A stretch of DNA of 7,396 nt from Betaproteobacteria bacterium (GTDB taxonomy: Bacteria; Pseudomonadota; Gammaproteobacteria; Burkholderiales; Rhodocyclaceae): positions 1 to 7,396 of the forward strand of contig BNUB01000099.1 of NCBI GenBank assembly GCA_025997045.1, given 5' to 3'. The position numbers and the translations under genes are program-made. The notes beneath the pieces were generated by a model. It saw only the letters and a list, made by a program, of their open reading frames with translations. It did not search any database and was not told the DNA's origin. Positions 1 to 5,990 of the stretch are shown one piece after another (positions within the stretch are counted from its first letter, which is position 1; each line of letters opens with the position of its first letter).

Positions 1-402
1 CTTCAAAATCGCCTGATCAGCCACCTGACCGACGCCGACATTCAACGTTCCCTGGCCAATTTCTCCAGGATGGATTCCGTCGGTCAGCAACGCATCACCT
101 CGCTCCATGGTGGTCAACGCAACAAGCTCGAAATCGCGCCCAACCTGTGGGCAGGCATCGGCCTGATCCGTGGCGGCGCCGGTACCGCGCTGGTCGGGGA
201 CGCCGCCACGGTAGCCGAACGCCTGCAGGAATACATTGACCTCGGCGTCGATCGTTTCGTGCTCTCCGGCTACCCCCATCTGGAAGAAGCCGTTCGCTTC
301 TCCGAGCTGGTCTTTCCCCTGCTCGGCAAGAAAGTGATCAACGAAAAAGATCGCCCGCAAACCGGCGGTGCGTTCGATATCCGCTTCCAGTCCGCATCCT
401 GA
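1..402 (+). CDS. ssuD: Alkanesulfonate monooxygenase SsuD, C-terminal part (5' end outside window)
   Basis: SsuD is the FMNH2-dependent monooxygenase that splits alkanesulfonates into aldehyde and sulfite for sulfur supply; its flavin comes from the reductase SsuE. The frame is open from base 1 and ends at a TGA, giving 133 residues of a family protein of about 380. The fragment covers the end of the luciferase-like TIM barrel. It shows DSVGQQR at residues 25-31, the loop [12 protein letters not shown] with Arg57, and [11 protein letters not shown] with Tyr91. The 34-residue spacing of Arg57 and Tyr91 matches E. coli SsuD Arg297 and Tyr331, both linked to catalysis. The ATG at base 70 is internal, not the start. 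A hairpin and T-run follow 35 bases later, so this is probably the last gene of its transcript. The ABC transporter genes often found with ssuD are not visible here. Identity is secure from sequence recall; sulfur-starvation control is expected for the family but no site is visible. Confidence 0.93.
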   Translation, partial: LQNRLISHLTDADIQRSLANFSRMDSVGQQRITSLHGGQRNKLEIAPNLWAGIGLIRGGAGTALVGDAATVAERLQEYIDLGVDRFVLSGYPHLEEAVRFSELVFPLLGKKVINEKDRPQTGGAFDIRFQSAS

Positions 403-437
403 TTTAACTTTTCCTGTTGTTGTTTGCGGTCTACGCG

Positions 438-468
438 CCCCTTCCCTGTTCATGGGAAGGGGTTTTTT
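438..468 (+). terminator. Rho-independent terminator after ssuD
   Basis: A perfect 9-bp GC-rich stem (438-446 with 454-462, loop 447-453) is followed directly by six T residues. This is the classic intrinsic terminator shape and fits transcription ending after ssuD. The 3' arm contains AAGGGG six bases before an ATG at 469, so it could also act as a ribosome binding site for a longer form of the next gene. Confidence 0.85.
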
Positions 469-498
469 ATGATCCCCCCTCCCCTTCAAGTTTCCACC

Positions 499-1353
499 AT
501 GACCCGTAAAATCATCGACATGCGCTGTCGCCCTGCGTTTCTGCACGACTTTTTCGGCGCCACCCCCGGCAATCCCGCCCACGACGCTGCACGCTGGTTG
601 AGCCGCCGCGTCGGCACCCGCGGCAGTGACCGCCATTTCGAGCGTTCACTCACCCAGGAAGGCTTTCTCGCCGAAGTCAGGGATGCAGGACTCACCAAAG
701 CGGTTGTCGTCGGCCGTCACACGCCTGCGCAACACCTGCCCAATGACACCATTCACAAAATCGTCCACGGCTACGACGAGTTGATCGGCATCGGCGGCGT
801 CGATCCGGCGCTGCAAGGCAAAGACGCTGCCCTGGCGGAATTCGAGCGCGCAATCAAGACCTTGAAACTCGGCGGCATTGACCTGGAACCCGGCTTCGGC
901 GAACCCGCGCGCTACCCGGACGACCCGGTTTATTGGCCGATTTACGAATTGGCGGTGCAGCTCAAGGTGCCCGTGTTCCTGATGAGCGGCCCCACCACCC
1001 CTGACCCGCGCTACAACGACCCGTCCCCGGTCGCCAAGGTCGCGCGTGCGTTTCCCCAACTCCCGATCGTGATCTATCACGGCTTCTGGCCGCGCGTGCA
1101 TGAAGCGGTCGGTCTGGCGTTCAAATACGAGAACGTCCATCTCGTGCCCGACATGTATTTGTTCCAGCCTGGCACCGAAGTCTATGTGCAGGCCGCCAAT
1201 ACCTTCCTGCGCGAACAGTTCCTGTTTGGCTCAAGCTACACCTTCCGCCCCATCGGTCAGAGCATCGAAGACTTCCTCCATCTGGGTTTCAAGGATGAGG
1301 TGCTCGACGACCTGTTTTATGGCAATGCGGCGCGGCTGTTCGGGTTGAAATAA
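499..1353 (+). CDS. Amidohydrolase-fold protein (Amidohydro_2-like) lacking usual metal ligands
   Basis: This 284-residue protein resembles the Amidohydro_2 family of TIM-barrel hydrolases and decarboxylases. Visible landmarks are the opening strand IIDMRCRP (residues 5-12), GIGGVDP (97-103), GGIDLEPGFG (125-134), VIYHG (191-195) and a C-terminal FYGNAARLFGL. In active relatives the first strand carries HxH and the last carries GSD. Here these are Arg9-Cys10-Arg11 and GSS (244-246), leaving His194 as the only obvious usual ligand. It may bind metal differently or may not be a hydrolase; the substrate is unknown. The start is uncertain. ATG 499 gives the N-terminus usual for the family but has no clear Shine-Dalgarno sequence. 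ATG 469 would add ten residues and has AAGGGG upstream, inside the terminator stem. The TTG at 424 overlaps the terminator and is unlikely. The gene follows ssuD on the same strand, but a terminator separates them, so a link to sulfonate use is only a guess. Confidence 0.8.
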   Translation: MTRKIIDMRCRPAFLHDFFGATPGNPAHDAARWLSRRVGTRGSDRHFERSLTQEGFLAEVRDAGLTKAVVVGRHTPAQHLPNDTIHKIVHGYDELIGIGGVDPALQGKDAALAEFERAIKTLKLGGIDLEPGFGEPARYPDDPVYWPIYELAVQLKVPVFLMSGPTTPDPRYNDPSPVAKVARAFPQLPIVIYHGFWPRVHEAVGLAFKYENVHLVPDMYLFQPGTEVYVQAANTFLREQFLFGSSYTFRPIGQSIEDFLHLGFKDEVLDDLFYGNAARLFGLK

Positions 1354-1373
1354 TCACATCGAAACAAAGCCGT

Positions 1374-1410
1374 CGTGGCAGGGACGCCTCGCGGAGGTGT
1401 CCCTACCACG
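1374..1410. terminator. Long hairpin between convergent genes, probable bidirectional terminator
   Basis: Bases 1374-1390 pair with 1394-1410 around a 3-base GCG loop: 17 positions with one C/A mismatch (1379/1405) and one G-T pair. It lies between the plus-strand amidohydrolase and the minus-strand lipoprotein, where a two-way terminator is expected. There is no strong T-tract on either side, so it may instead be an interspersed palindromic repeat. The TAG stop of the lipoprotein (1405-1403) lies inside one arm. Confidence 0.6.
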
Positions 1411-1861
1411 TCAGGCGCGTCACCTTCCATTTCTTGTCTTCCAGCGCCCATTCCAGCCGCACGCGGTAGTGGTTGACATTGTCCGGCAGCAGCCCTTCTG
1501 CGCCCAGCACGGTGACTTCCGCCTCGGTCGAGGCACGGTCGCTGACCCGCGGATCGATGCTGTTATTGCGGTATGGCGCCACGATGCTCAGGTTTTTGTA
1601 GCGCAGGAACATCAGCGCCATCGTACTTTTCGCCCAATCCCTGCCTTCGTCCTCGGTGCGGGCGAAAAATTCCGGATGAAGCAGGTCAAGCACTCGCCCG
1701 CCGGATTTAGCCTCCAGCGCCGCCTGAAGTTCATTGGCTGCGGCATCGAGCGCCGCCTGCGGGTCGCTGCGAGAACAGGCGCACACCAGCGCAAGCCCCG
1801 CCAACGCCAGAATCGCCACACCACCGCGACCGCTGCGGATAAACCTGCTCCAAACCGCCAT
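1403..1861 (-). CDS. Small putative outer-membrane lipoprotein
   Basis: The product has 152 residues. The N-terminus has a basic stretch (Arg6, Arg9, Arg12), a hydrophobic segment at about residues 14-27 and a lipobox-like VCAC ending at Cys29, with Ser30 after it. This predicts cleavage by signal peptidase II and, because position +2 is Ser, sorting to the outer membrane. After the anchor come an Ala/Glu-rich helix, LLHPEF and several likely beta strands ending in DKKWKVTRLTW. That layout could suit a small NTF2-like fold, but this is only an impression. The start at 1861 is chosen because AAGGAG (1873-1868) sits six bases upstream; an in-frame ATG at 1882 lacks this, and a longer reading from 2275 runs through the HDOD gene out of frame. 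It is the last gene of the minus-strand cluster, 91 bases after the HDOD stop. Function unknown. Confidence 0.8.
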   Translation of the reverse strand: MAVWSRFIRSGRGGVAILALAGLALVCACSRSDPQAALDAAANELQAALEAKSGGRVLDLLHPEFFARTEDEGRDWAKSTMALMFLRYKNLSIVAPYRNNSIDPRVSDRASTEAEVTVLGAEGLLPDNVNHYRVRLEWALEDKKWKVTRLTW

Positions 1862-1952
1862 CGTGCGCTCCTTTTTCCCCATGACCGGATCAATCACACC
1901 CCGAGCAGTTTGAGGGAGTCGTCGCGTGACACACTCTTTCGCCTTTGCCCAC

Positions 1953-2813
1953 CTAGCTGGCGACCGCTTCCAGCATGGCGTTTTTACCGGCGCGGGCAGC
2001 TTCGAGCAACCCGGTAAACTGATCCTTGCCAATTCCGGCCAGACTATCCTCAAGCAATTCAGGATGGGGCTTGACCTTGAGCAATTCATCGAACGGGTTG
2101 ACGGCCTCGGCGGCGAGGGTGGCGAGCCGGACAATGTCGCGCAGGTTGGCGGGGGGCCATTCGCCGCCATAAGGATCTTCGTATTCGAACGCATCGAGGA
2201 TGTCATCGGGAAGTTCGAAGACTTCGAGCACCGAGCGCGCGATAGGCTCATGCCACACGGAAACGAATTCAGCAAAGCGGTCGAGGTTTTCTTCCAGCGC
2301 CGGAAAAGCGGACATCCGGGAGAGGAGGAAAAACTGGCCGATGTTGACCATCATGCCGGCCAACATGGCGGCGTCAGGATTGACCGTGCGCAGGTGATGG
2401 GCGAACGCGTATGACCACGAAGCGATGTCGACGGAATGGCGCCACAGTGCCGAGGCGATGCCCTGCAGCTCCTTCGAGCGTTTGTCCTGGGTCAGTTGTT
2501 CGGCGGCAACGGCGAAGGCAAGACAGCGCAACGCCGCCAGACCAATACGCTTGACCGCGTTGTTGACGCTGGTGATATGAGCGCCATACGGGTTGAGCAG
2601 CATGGCATTGGACATGCGGATGGTCTTGGCGGAGAGCACCGGCTCCGTGCGCACGACAGCCACGATGTCATCAATCGACGACTCGGGATCATCGGCAAGC
2701 TTCTTGATGCGCAACGACACGTCCATCGACGTGGGAAAGTTCAGTTGGCCCGATTCAAGTTCGCGTTCGATCTGGGCGGCGAATGCTCTGGTCTGTGCCT
2801 CGAATTCCTGCAT
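1953..2813 (-). CDS. HDOD-domain protein
   Basis: The 286-residue protein matches the HDOD family, relatives of HD phosphohydrolases without their catalytic residues that usually act as signalling or scaffold proteins. The order fits: a short N-terminal helix, then FPTSMDVSLRIKKLADDP (26-43), SSIDDIVAVVRTEPVLSAKTIR (45-66), an ITSVNNAVKRIGLAALR segment (80-96), LWRHSVDIA (123-131) and the MMVNIGQF motif (154-161) where active HD enzymes have HD. No output domain (GGDEF, EAL, receiver) is fused, so it is a stand-alone HDOD protein, probably cytoplasmic. GGGGAG (2825-2820) lies six bases before the ATG, which fixes the start. It follows the DUF853 ATPase gene after 97 bases with no obvious terminator and is followed by the lipoprotein gene, so co-transcription is likely. 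Its leader contains an inverted repeat that covers the ribosome binding site. The specific role is unknown. Confidence 0.88.
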   Translation of the reverse strand: MQEFEAQTRAFAAQIERELESGQLNFPTSMDVSLRIKKLADDPESSIDDIVAVVRTEPVLSAKTIRMSNAMLLNPYGAHITSVNNAVKRIGLAALRCLAFAVAAEQLTQDKRSKELQGIASALWRHSVDIASWSYAFAHHLRTVNPDAAMLAGMMVNIGQFFLLSRMSAFPALEENLDRFAEFVSVWHEPIARSVLEVFELPDDILDAFEYEDPYGGEWPPANLRDIVRLATLAAEAVNPFDELLKVKPHPELLEDSLAGIGKDQFTGLLEAARAGKNAMLEAVAS

Positions 2814-2818
2814 GATGT

Positions 2819-2876
2819 ACTCCCCGTACCCAAGGTATACATGGAGTTTACCGCGAGCGGGCGGCTTACGGGGAGT
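2819..2876 (-). promoter_or_regulatory. Inverted repeat in the HDOD leader that could hide the ribosome binding site
   Basis: ACTCCCCGTA at 2819-2828 and TACGGGGAGT at 2867-2876 are perfect 10-bp complements separated by 38 bases. In the minus-strand transcript the upstream arm would pair with the arm that contains the Shine-Dalgarno GGGGAG of the HDOD gene. A smaller stem (CCGC with GCGG) can form inside the loop. Possible roles are translational control by leader folding, or a protein operator. No known riboswitch class is recognised. Confidence 0.45.
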
Positions 2877-2910
2877 TATGCATAATTAATGTTTGTCACG
2901 CAGGAACCCA

Positions 2911-4392
2911 TCAACGCCGCCCGGAGCTTTTGCCCAGAATGGAACCCAGCACACCGCGGATGATGGAATTTCCGATCTGGGAGCCTATGCTGCGAGCGAC
3001 GGATTTGGCCAGCGTCTCCACCACGCTCTGGCGCTTGCTGCTCTGGCGCGGTGCGGCGGGTTTGTTGTCGCTGGCGCTACTGGCCGTTACGTCCTGCCGC
3101 GCCTTGAGTTTTTCGTAAGCGGACTCCCGGTCTATCGCCTGTTCATAATGCCCGTAGAGCAGTGAAGCGCGAATGGCCGCTGCGCGCTCAGGGGCAGAGA
3201 GCGGGCCGATGCGGGAAGCCGGGGGCAGGATAAAGCCGCGTTCCACGATGCCGGGCCGCCCCTTTTCGTCGAGAAAAGAGAGCAAAGCCTCGCCCACACC
3301 CAGCCCGGTAATGACCTCGGCGGCGTTAAACGCCGGGTTGGGGCGCAGGGTGTCGGCAGCGGTTTTTACCGCTTTCTGATCACGGGGAGTAAAAGCTCGA
3401 AGGGCGTGCTGTACCCGGTTGCCCAGTTGTCCGAGCACCGCGTCGGGCACATCGAGCGGATTTTGGGTGACAAAATAAACACCGACGCCCTTGGAGCGGA
3501 TGAGGCGCACCACCTGCTCGATTTTTTCCAGCAGCGCGGCGGGGGCTTCGCTGAACAACAGGTGGGCTTCGTCGAAGAAAAATACCAGTCCGGGTTTATC
3601 CACATCGCCCACTTCCGGCAACTGCTCGAAGAGTTCGGACAGCAACCAGAGCAGAAAGGTGGAATACAGGCGCGAAGATTGCATCAGCTTTTCCGCCGCC
3701 AGAATGTTGATCACACCGCGCCCGTTACCGTCCGTCTGCATCAGGTCGTTGATATCGAGCATCGGCTCACCAAAAAAATGCTCGCCGCCCTGCTGTTCCA
3801 GCGTCAAGAGATTGCGCTGAATCGCGCCGATGGAGGCGGCGGATACGTTGCCATATTCGGTGGTGAAACGCTTGGCGTTTTCCCCCACGTACTGAATCAT
3901 GGCGCGCAAATCCTTCAAATCCAGCAGCAGCAAGCCCTGATCGTCGGCGATTTTGAAGGTGAGTTGCAACACGCCCGCCTGAGTGTCATTCAGGTTCAGG
4001 AGACGGGCGAGCAGGATTGGCCCCATGTCGGAAATCGTCGCCCGCACCGGATGCCCCGCCTCGCCGAACACATCCCAGAACACCACAGGAAACGCCTCGG
4101 CTTGCCAGTCGGTCACGCGCAGGGATTGCAGACGTTCTTCAAACCTGGCTGAAGTCTTGCCCGGCGCAGCCAGCCCGGAGAGGTCGCCCTTCACATCCGC
4201 CATGAATACCGGCACGCCAATGCGGGCAAAGTTTTCCGCCAGCCGTTGCAAGGTCACGGTCTTGCCCGTGCCAGTGGCGCCGGTAATCAGCCCGTGGCGG
4301 TTCGCCAACGCGGGAATCAGGTCAACATCATAAAAATCGCGCTCGCCAACCGTGCGGGCAACAGGGAGCGGAGGAATGTGCAAGGTCGTCAT
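2911..4392 (-). CDS. DUF853/HerA-like P-loop ATPase
   Basis: This 493-residue protein belongs to the DUF853 family, P-loop ATPases of the HerA/FtsK type often annotated as helicase HerA-like. It opens with a short strand-rich region, then [18 protein letters not shown] containing Walker A (GATGTGKT, 38-45). It continues with [12 protein letters not shown] (64-75), the Walker B strand [12 protein letters not shown] with Asp274-Glu275, a sensor-like YFVTQNP (306-312) and [17 protein letters not shown] (324-340), a candidate arginine-finger region. A Ser/Lys/Gln-rich linker (about 433-457) leads to a Gly/Ile-rich tail (about 458-489) that ends in basic residues and might contact membrane or partners. 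Length is about normal. HerA ATPases form hexamers that move DNA or protein; the substrate of DUF853 members is not established. The ATG at 4392 has AGGA about ten bases upstream and a candidate promoter at 4424-4452. It is the first gene of the cluster with the HDOD protein and the lipoprotein. Confidence 0.93.
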   Translation of the reverse strand: MTTLHIPPLPVARTVGERDFYDVDLIPALANRHGLITGATGTGKTVTLQRLAENFARIGVPVFMADVKGDLSGLAAPGKTSARFEERLQSLRVTDWQAEAFPVVFWDVFGEAGHPVRATISDMGPILLARLLNLNDTQAGVLQLTFKIADDQGLLLLDLKDLRAMIQYVGENAKRFTTEYGNVSAASIGAIQRNLLTLEQQGGEHFFGEPMLDINDLMQTDGNGRGVINILAAEKLMQSSRLYSTFLLWLLSELFEQLPEVGDVDKPGLVFFFDEAHLLFSEAPAALLEKIEQVVRLIRSKGVGVYFVTQNPLDVPDAVLGQLGNRVQHALRAFTPRDQKAVKTAADTLRPNPAFNAAEVITGLGVGEALLSFLDEKGRPGIVERGFILPPASRIGPLSAPERAAAIRASLLYGHYEQAIDRESAYEKLKARQDVTASSASDNKPAAPRQSSKRQSVVETLAKSVARSIGSQIGNSIIRGVLGSILGKSSGRR

Positions 4393-4423
4393 GAGCGTTG
4401 TTCCTGTCTGGTGGAGTTTTATG

Positions 4424-4452
4424 ATTCTATTCTATCAACGCCAGTCTGACAG
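4424..4452 (-). promoter_or_regulatory. Candidate sigma70-type promoter of the DUF853-HDOD-lipoprotein cluster
   Basis: On the minus strand, CTGTCA (4452-4447, 4 of 6 to the -35 consensus) and TAGAAT (4429-4424, 5 of 6 to the -10 consensus) are separated by 17 bases. Transcription would start near 4417, leaving a leader of about 25 bases before the ATG at 4392. The assignment rests on sequence match and position only. Confidence 0.5.
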
Positions 4453-4555
4453 ATACATCCGCAAGCCACCCCGCCCGCCAGACCGGCTCATGTCAGTACC
4501 CGATGCATCCCGGTGGTCGATCATGACAACACTTTATTTTTACTCGAAACGGCCC

Positions 4556-4584
4556 AAAATAGAGTTGTACTCTAAAATAGTCAA
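4556..4584 (-). promoter_or_regulatory. Orphan promoter with a dyad operator in its spacer
   Basis: On the minus strand, TTGACT (4584-4579, 5 of 6) and TATTTT (4561-4556, 4 of 6) lie 17 bases apart. The spacer overlaps a perfect dyad, TAGAGT-TGT-ACTCTA on the plus strand (4560-4574). Such an arrangement is typical of autoregulated promoters, including those of toxin-antitoxin pairs with helix-turn-helix antitoxins. No such gene follows within 130 bases, so the promoter appears to have lost its genes, or it adds a distant start for the DUF853 cluster. Confidence 0.45.
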
Positions 4585-4610
4585 CAAGAGGCTGTCAGTT
4601 CGCTCATGTA

Positions 4611-4985
4611 TTACCATGCTGGCTGCTCGGTTGGAACACGCCGGAGCAACTGGTCAATGGTGCGATGTGGGGGCATATTTTCGAGAGTTTTGTGTTCGCC
4701 GAAATCCTCAAGAGTTATTACAACGACGGCATTGTCAAACCACCGCTGTATTATTACCGGGACAAGGAGCGCAATGAGATTGATCTACTCATTGATGAGG
4801 GCGGCACACTCTATCCAATTGAAATTAAAACCACGAGTGATCCAACAAAATCCATGATCAAAGCCTTTCGCTTCATCACCAATATCCCCGGCAAGGTACG
4901 AGGACAGGGGGCGGTCGTCTGTTTGGCAAAAGAGCCGCTACCGCTTGAGGAAAATGTCTGGATTGTGCCAGCGGGGATTATTTAG
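4611..4985 (+). pseudogene. C-terminal remnant of a DUF4143-type ATP-binding protein
   Basis: Recognisable sequence starts at about LLGWNTPEQLVNGAMWG and continues through HIFESFVFAEILKSYY, then LYYYRDKERNEIDLLI, YPIEIKTT and a final VCLAKEPLPLEENVWIVP. This is the C-terminal DUF4143 domain of proteins with an N-terminal AAA ATPase domain; the D-x-E-x-K-like pattern (EIDLLI followed by IEIK) is that of a PD-(D/E)XK nuclease-like fold. Whole proteins of this type are about 380-450 residues; here only about 125 remain and the ATPase domain is absent. The frame is closed by a TAG at 4578-4580, and the preceding sequence shows no ATPase motifs in any plus-strand frame. The ATG at 4665 could start a 106-residue product, but it lies inside the domain and lacks a good ribosome binding site. 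I therefore call it a 5'-truncated pseudogene. The roles of intact members are poorly defined. Confidence 0.82.
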
Positions 4986-5069
4986 GCACGCGCCAAGCGT
5001 GCAATCACTTTGAAACACAGATGCCGCCGCATCAACGCCCGCCTCGGCCAGTATCTGTTCCAGTGACAT
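4938..5069 (-). pseudogene. Possible start of a truncated gene (43-codon reading frame)
   Basis: An ATG at 5069 has a good Shine-Dalgarno GAGGAG (5082-5077) seven bases upstream and lies 63 bases after the stop of the coiled-coil gene on the same strand. The first residues, MSLEQILAEAGVDAAASVF, look like the N-terminus of a real protein. After about 22 codons the frame enters the 3' end of the oppositely oriented DUF4143 remnant, where it is merely antisense sequence, and it stops at a TAG (4940-4938). This suggests a gene of the phage-derived group cut off by a deletion near 5003. No family is recognised, and chance is a real alternative. Confidence 0.35.
4986..5002. other. Short perfect hairpin right after the DUF4143 remnant
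   Basis: GCACGC (4986-4991) pairs with GCGTGC (4997-5002) around GCCAA, starting at the base after the stop codon. It has the position of a terminator but no T-tract follows, so its function is uncertain. Confidence 0.35.
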
Positions 5070-5082
5070 GCCCCCACTCCTC

Positions 5083-5095
5083 GCCTGTTACAGGC
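5083..5095. other. Perfect dyad GCCTGTTACAGGC
   Basis: Six-base arms flank a single central T. It lies in the gap between the coiled-coil gene and the small reading frame at 5069, directly before that frame's Shine-Dalgarno. It could be a protein-binding site or a weak hairpin. A TGTTACA/TGTAACA pair (5086-5092 and 5110-5116) overlaps it. Confidence 0.3.
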
Positions 5096-5132
5096 TGAAA
5101 TGAGGGCATTGTAACAACTAACGGAGTTAGCG

Positions 5133-5657
5133 CTAGTCGTCCGTGTCTGCGGTATCGTATCCGTCGTCTATCTGCGCCAGCAGCTCGTCGAACGCATCGT
5201 TTGCCCCGGCGTCCGCGTCCTCGTCATCCATGTAATACGCCTCGCCGTCTGAGTCCAGTGTCTCCCGCAGCACAGTGTCGACACGCTGAATCGCTACGGC
5301 CTGCATGTCACCCAGTTCCATTGCCCGCCTTCGCAATGATGCCAACTGCTCCCGCACGACGTTCAATGCCCCACTGTACCTTTGCAGGTCCAGACGCAGT
5401 TCGGCCAGTCGATACACCGCGCCCGCAGGCAAGTATTTCGCCAGTACCGCTTGCTCCCGTGCGATCTCTCTGCGCTCCTGCGCGGTCTCCCTGCGCAACG
5501 CTTCCCGCTCCGCCGCCAGACGATCCCGCTCCGCCGCGAACCACTGCACCAGGCTCGCCCTGGCTTCGTTGAGCTTTTCCCACTCCGCCGTCAGGCGCGC
5601 CTGATCCGGGCCGTCAAGGTCGGAGCGGCGAGGTTCAGGGGGCCCGTTCGATGCCAT
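5133..5657 (-). CDS. Hypothetical coiled-coil protein with an acidic tail
   Basis: The product has 174 residues and I do not recognise its family. Residues about 17-73 are a charged helix very rich in Glu, Arg and Ala (for example AAERDRLAAEREALRRETAQ, 41-60), typical of a coiled coil. A Pro-Ala-Gly break at 77-79 leads to a second helix to about 133. The last 40 residues are strongly acidic (MDDEDADAG, DDGYDTADTDD). No signal peptide or membrane segment is seen, so it is probably cytoplasmic. The start at 5657 is four bases after the stop of the upstream exported protein, which suggests translational coupling; a longer reading to 5945 overlaps that gene in another frame and is rejected. Being downstream of a terminase remnant on the same strand, it could be phage-derived, for example a scaffold- or assembly-like protein, but nothing specific shows this. 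Confidence 0.68.
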   Translation of the reverse strand: MASNGPPEPRRSDLDGPDQARLTAEWEKLNEARASLVQWFAAERDRLAAEREALRRETAQERREIAREQAVLAKYLPAGAVYRLAELRLDLQRYSGALNVVREQLASLRRRAMELGDMQAVAIQRVDTVLRETLDSDGEAYYMDDEDADAGANDAFDELLAQIDDGYDTADTDD

Positions 5658-5661
5658 CGTG

Positions 5662-5961
5662 CTACCGGCGGCGCTTGCCGGTGCTGTTCCCCGGACTGCG
5701 CCGTTCGCCCGTGCCATAGTTCTGGTAGGTTCGCGTCTTCGCGTCGTAGGTGTAGAAGTTGCCCTTGCGGTCCCGCCCGGTCGTGCGCGACCCCTGGGTA
5801 TTCGCGCTCCACGTGCTTCGGGTGCTGGCGTTGTACCCCGTGTAATACCCGTTACCGCTGGCGCGGTAGTGGTTGCCCTGCGTCGCATAGGGCTTGATGT
5901 TCTGCGCCCCTGCCAGGAGCGGAACCAACAGCAGCACGGCGACAAGCATCTGGCGTATCAC
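5662..5961 (-). CDS. Small exported protein rich in Tyr, Gly, Thr and Asn
   Basis: This 99-residue product starts with MIRQMLVAVLLLVPLLAGAQ, a clear signal peptide with predicted cleavage after Ala19. The mature part is low in hydrophobic residues and rich in Tyr, Gly, Thr, Ser and Asn, with patches GNGYYTGYN (36-44) and KGNFYTYDAKTRTYQNYGTG (67-86), and ends in KRRR. There are no cysteines, so it is probably a soluble periplasmic or secreted protein with little buried core. The start is a GTG at 5961, with GAGG eight bases upstream; ATG 5949 would remove the basic N-terminus of the signal peptide. It begins 29 bases after the terminase remnant and ends four bases before the coiled-coil gene, so the two intact genes look like one unit. 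Similar short Tyr/Gly-rich exported proteins occur near phage and integrated elements, but no function is known to me. Confidence 0.62.
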   Translation of the reverse strand: MIRQMLVAVLLLVPLLAGAQNIKPYATQGNHYRASGNGYYTGYNASTRSTWSANTQGSRTTGRDRKGNFYTYDAKTRTYQNYGTGERRSPGNSTGKRRR

Positions 5962-5990
5962 GACGACATCCTCATAACGGAGCCGACACT

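Larger units (their letters stand above)
4393..4610. other. Region without a recognisable gene, between the ATPase and the DUF4143 remnant
   Basis: Apart from the two candidate promoters, I find no gene here. A 29-codon minus-strand reading frame (4524-4435) has no convincing ribosome binding site and no recognised domain. Bases 4520-4610 are more AT-rich than the surroundings. The stretch probably contains junctions left by deletion of accessory genes. Confidence 0.5.

Noticed and set aside
646..1140. Minus-strand frame of 164 codons inside the amidohydrolase-like gene
   Set aside because: Antisense shadow; the plus-strand product has recognisable family motifs.
3406..4152. Long open plus-strand frame (248 codons) opposite the DUF853 ATPase
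   Set aside because: Antisense shadow of a strongly motif-supported gene; its translation resembles no protein and is typical of high-GC antisense frames.
4435..4524. A 29-codon minus-strand frame following the orphan promoter
   Set aside because: No Shine-Dalgarno, no recognised domain, and it overlaps the candidate -10/-35 boxes of the DUF853 promoter.
5015..5050. Partial similarity between 5015-5050 and 7194-7225 (CACAGAT, CCGCATC and CCTCGGC in the same order), considered as att-site repeats
   Set aside because: The matches are short and interrupted, do not extend outward, and the right copy is explained by the YhcG-like coding remnant.
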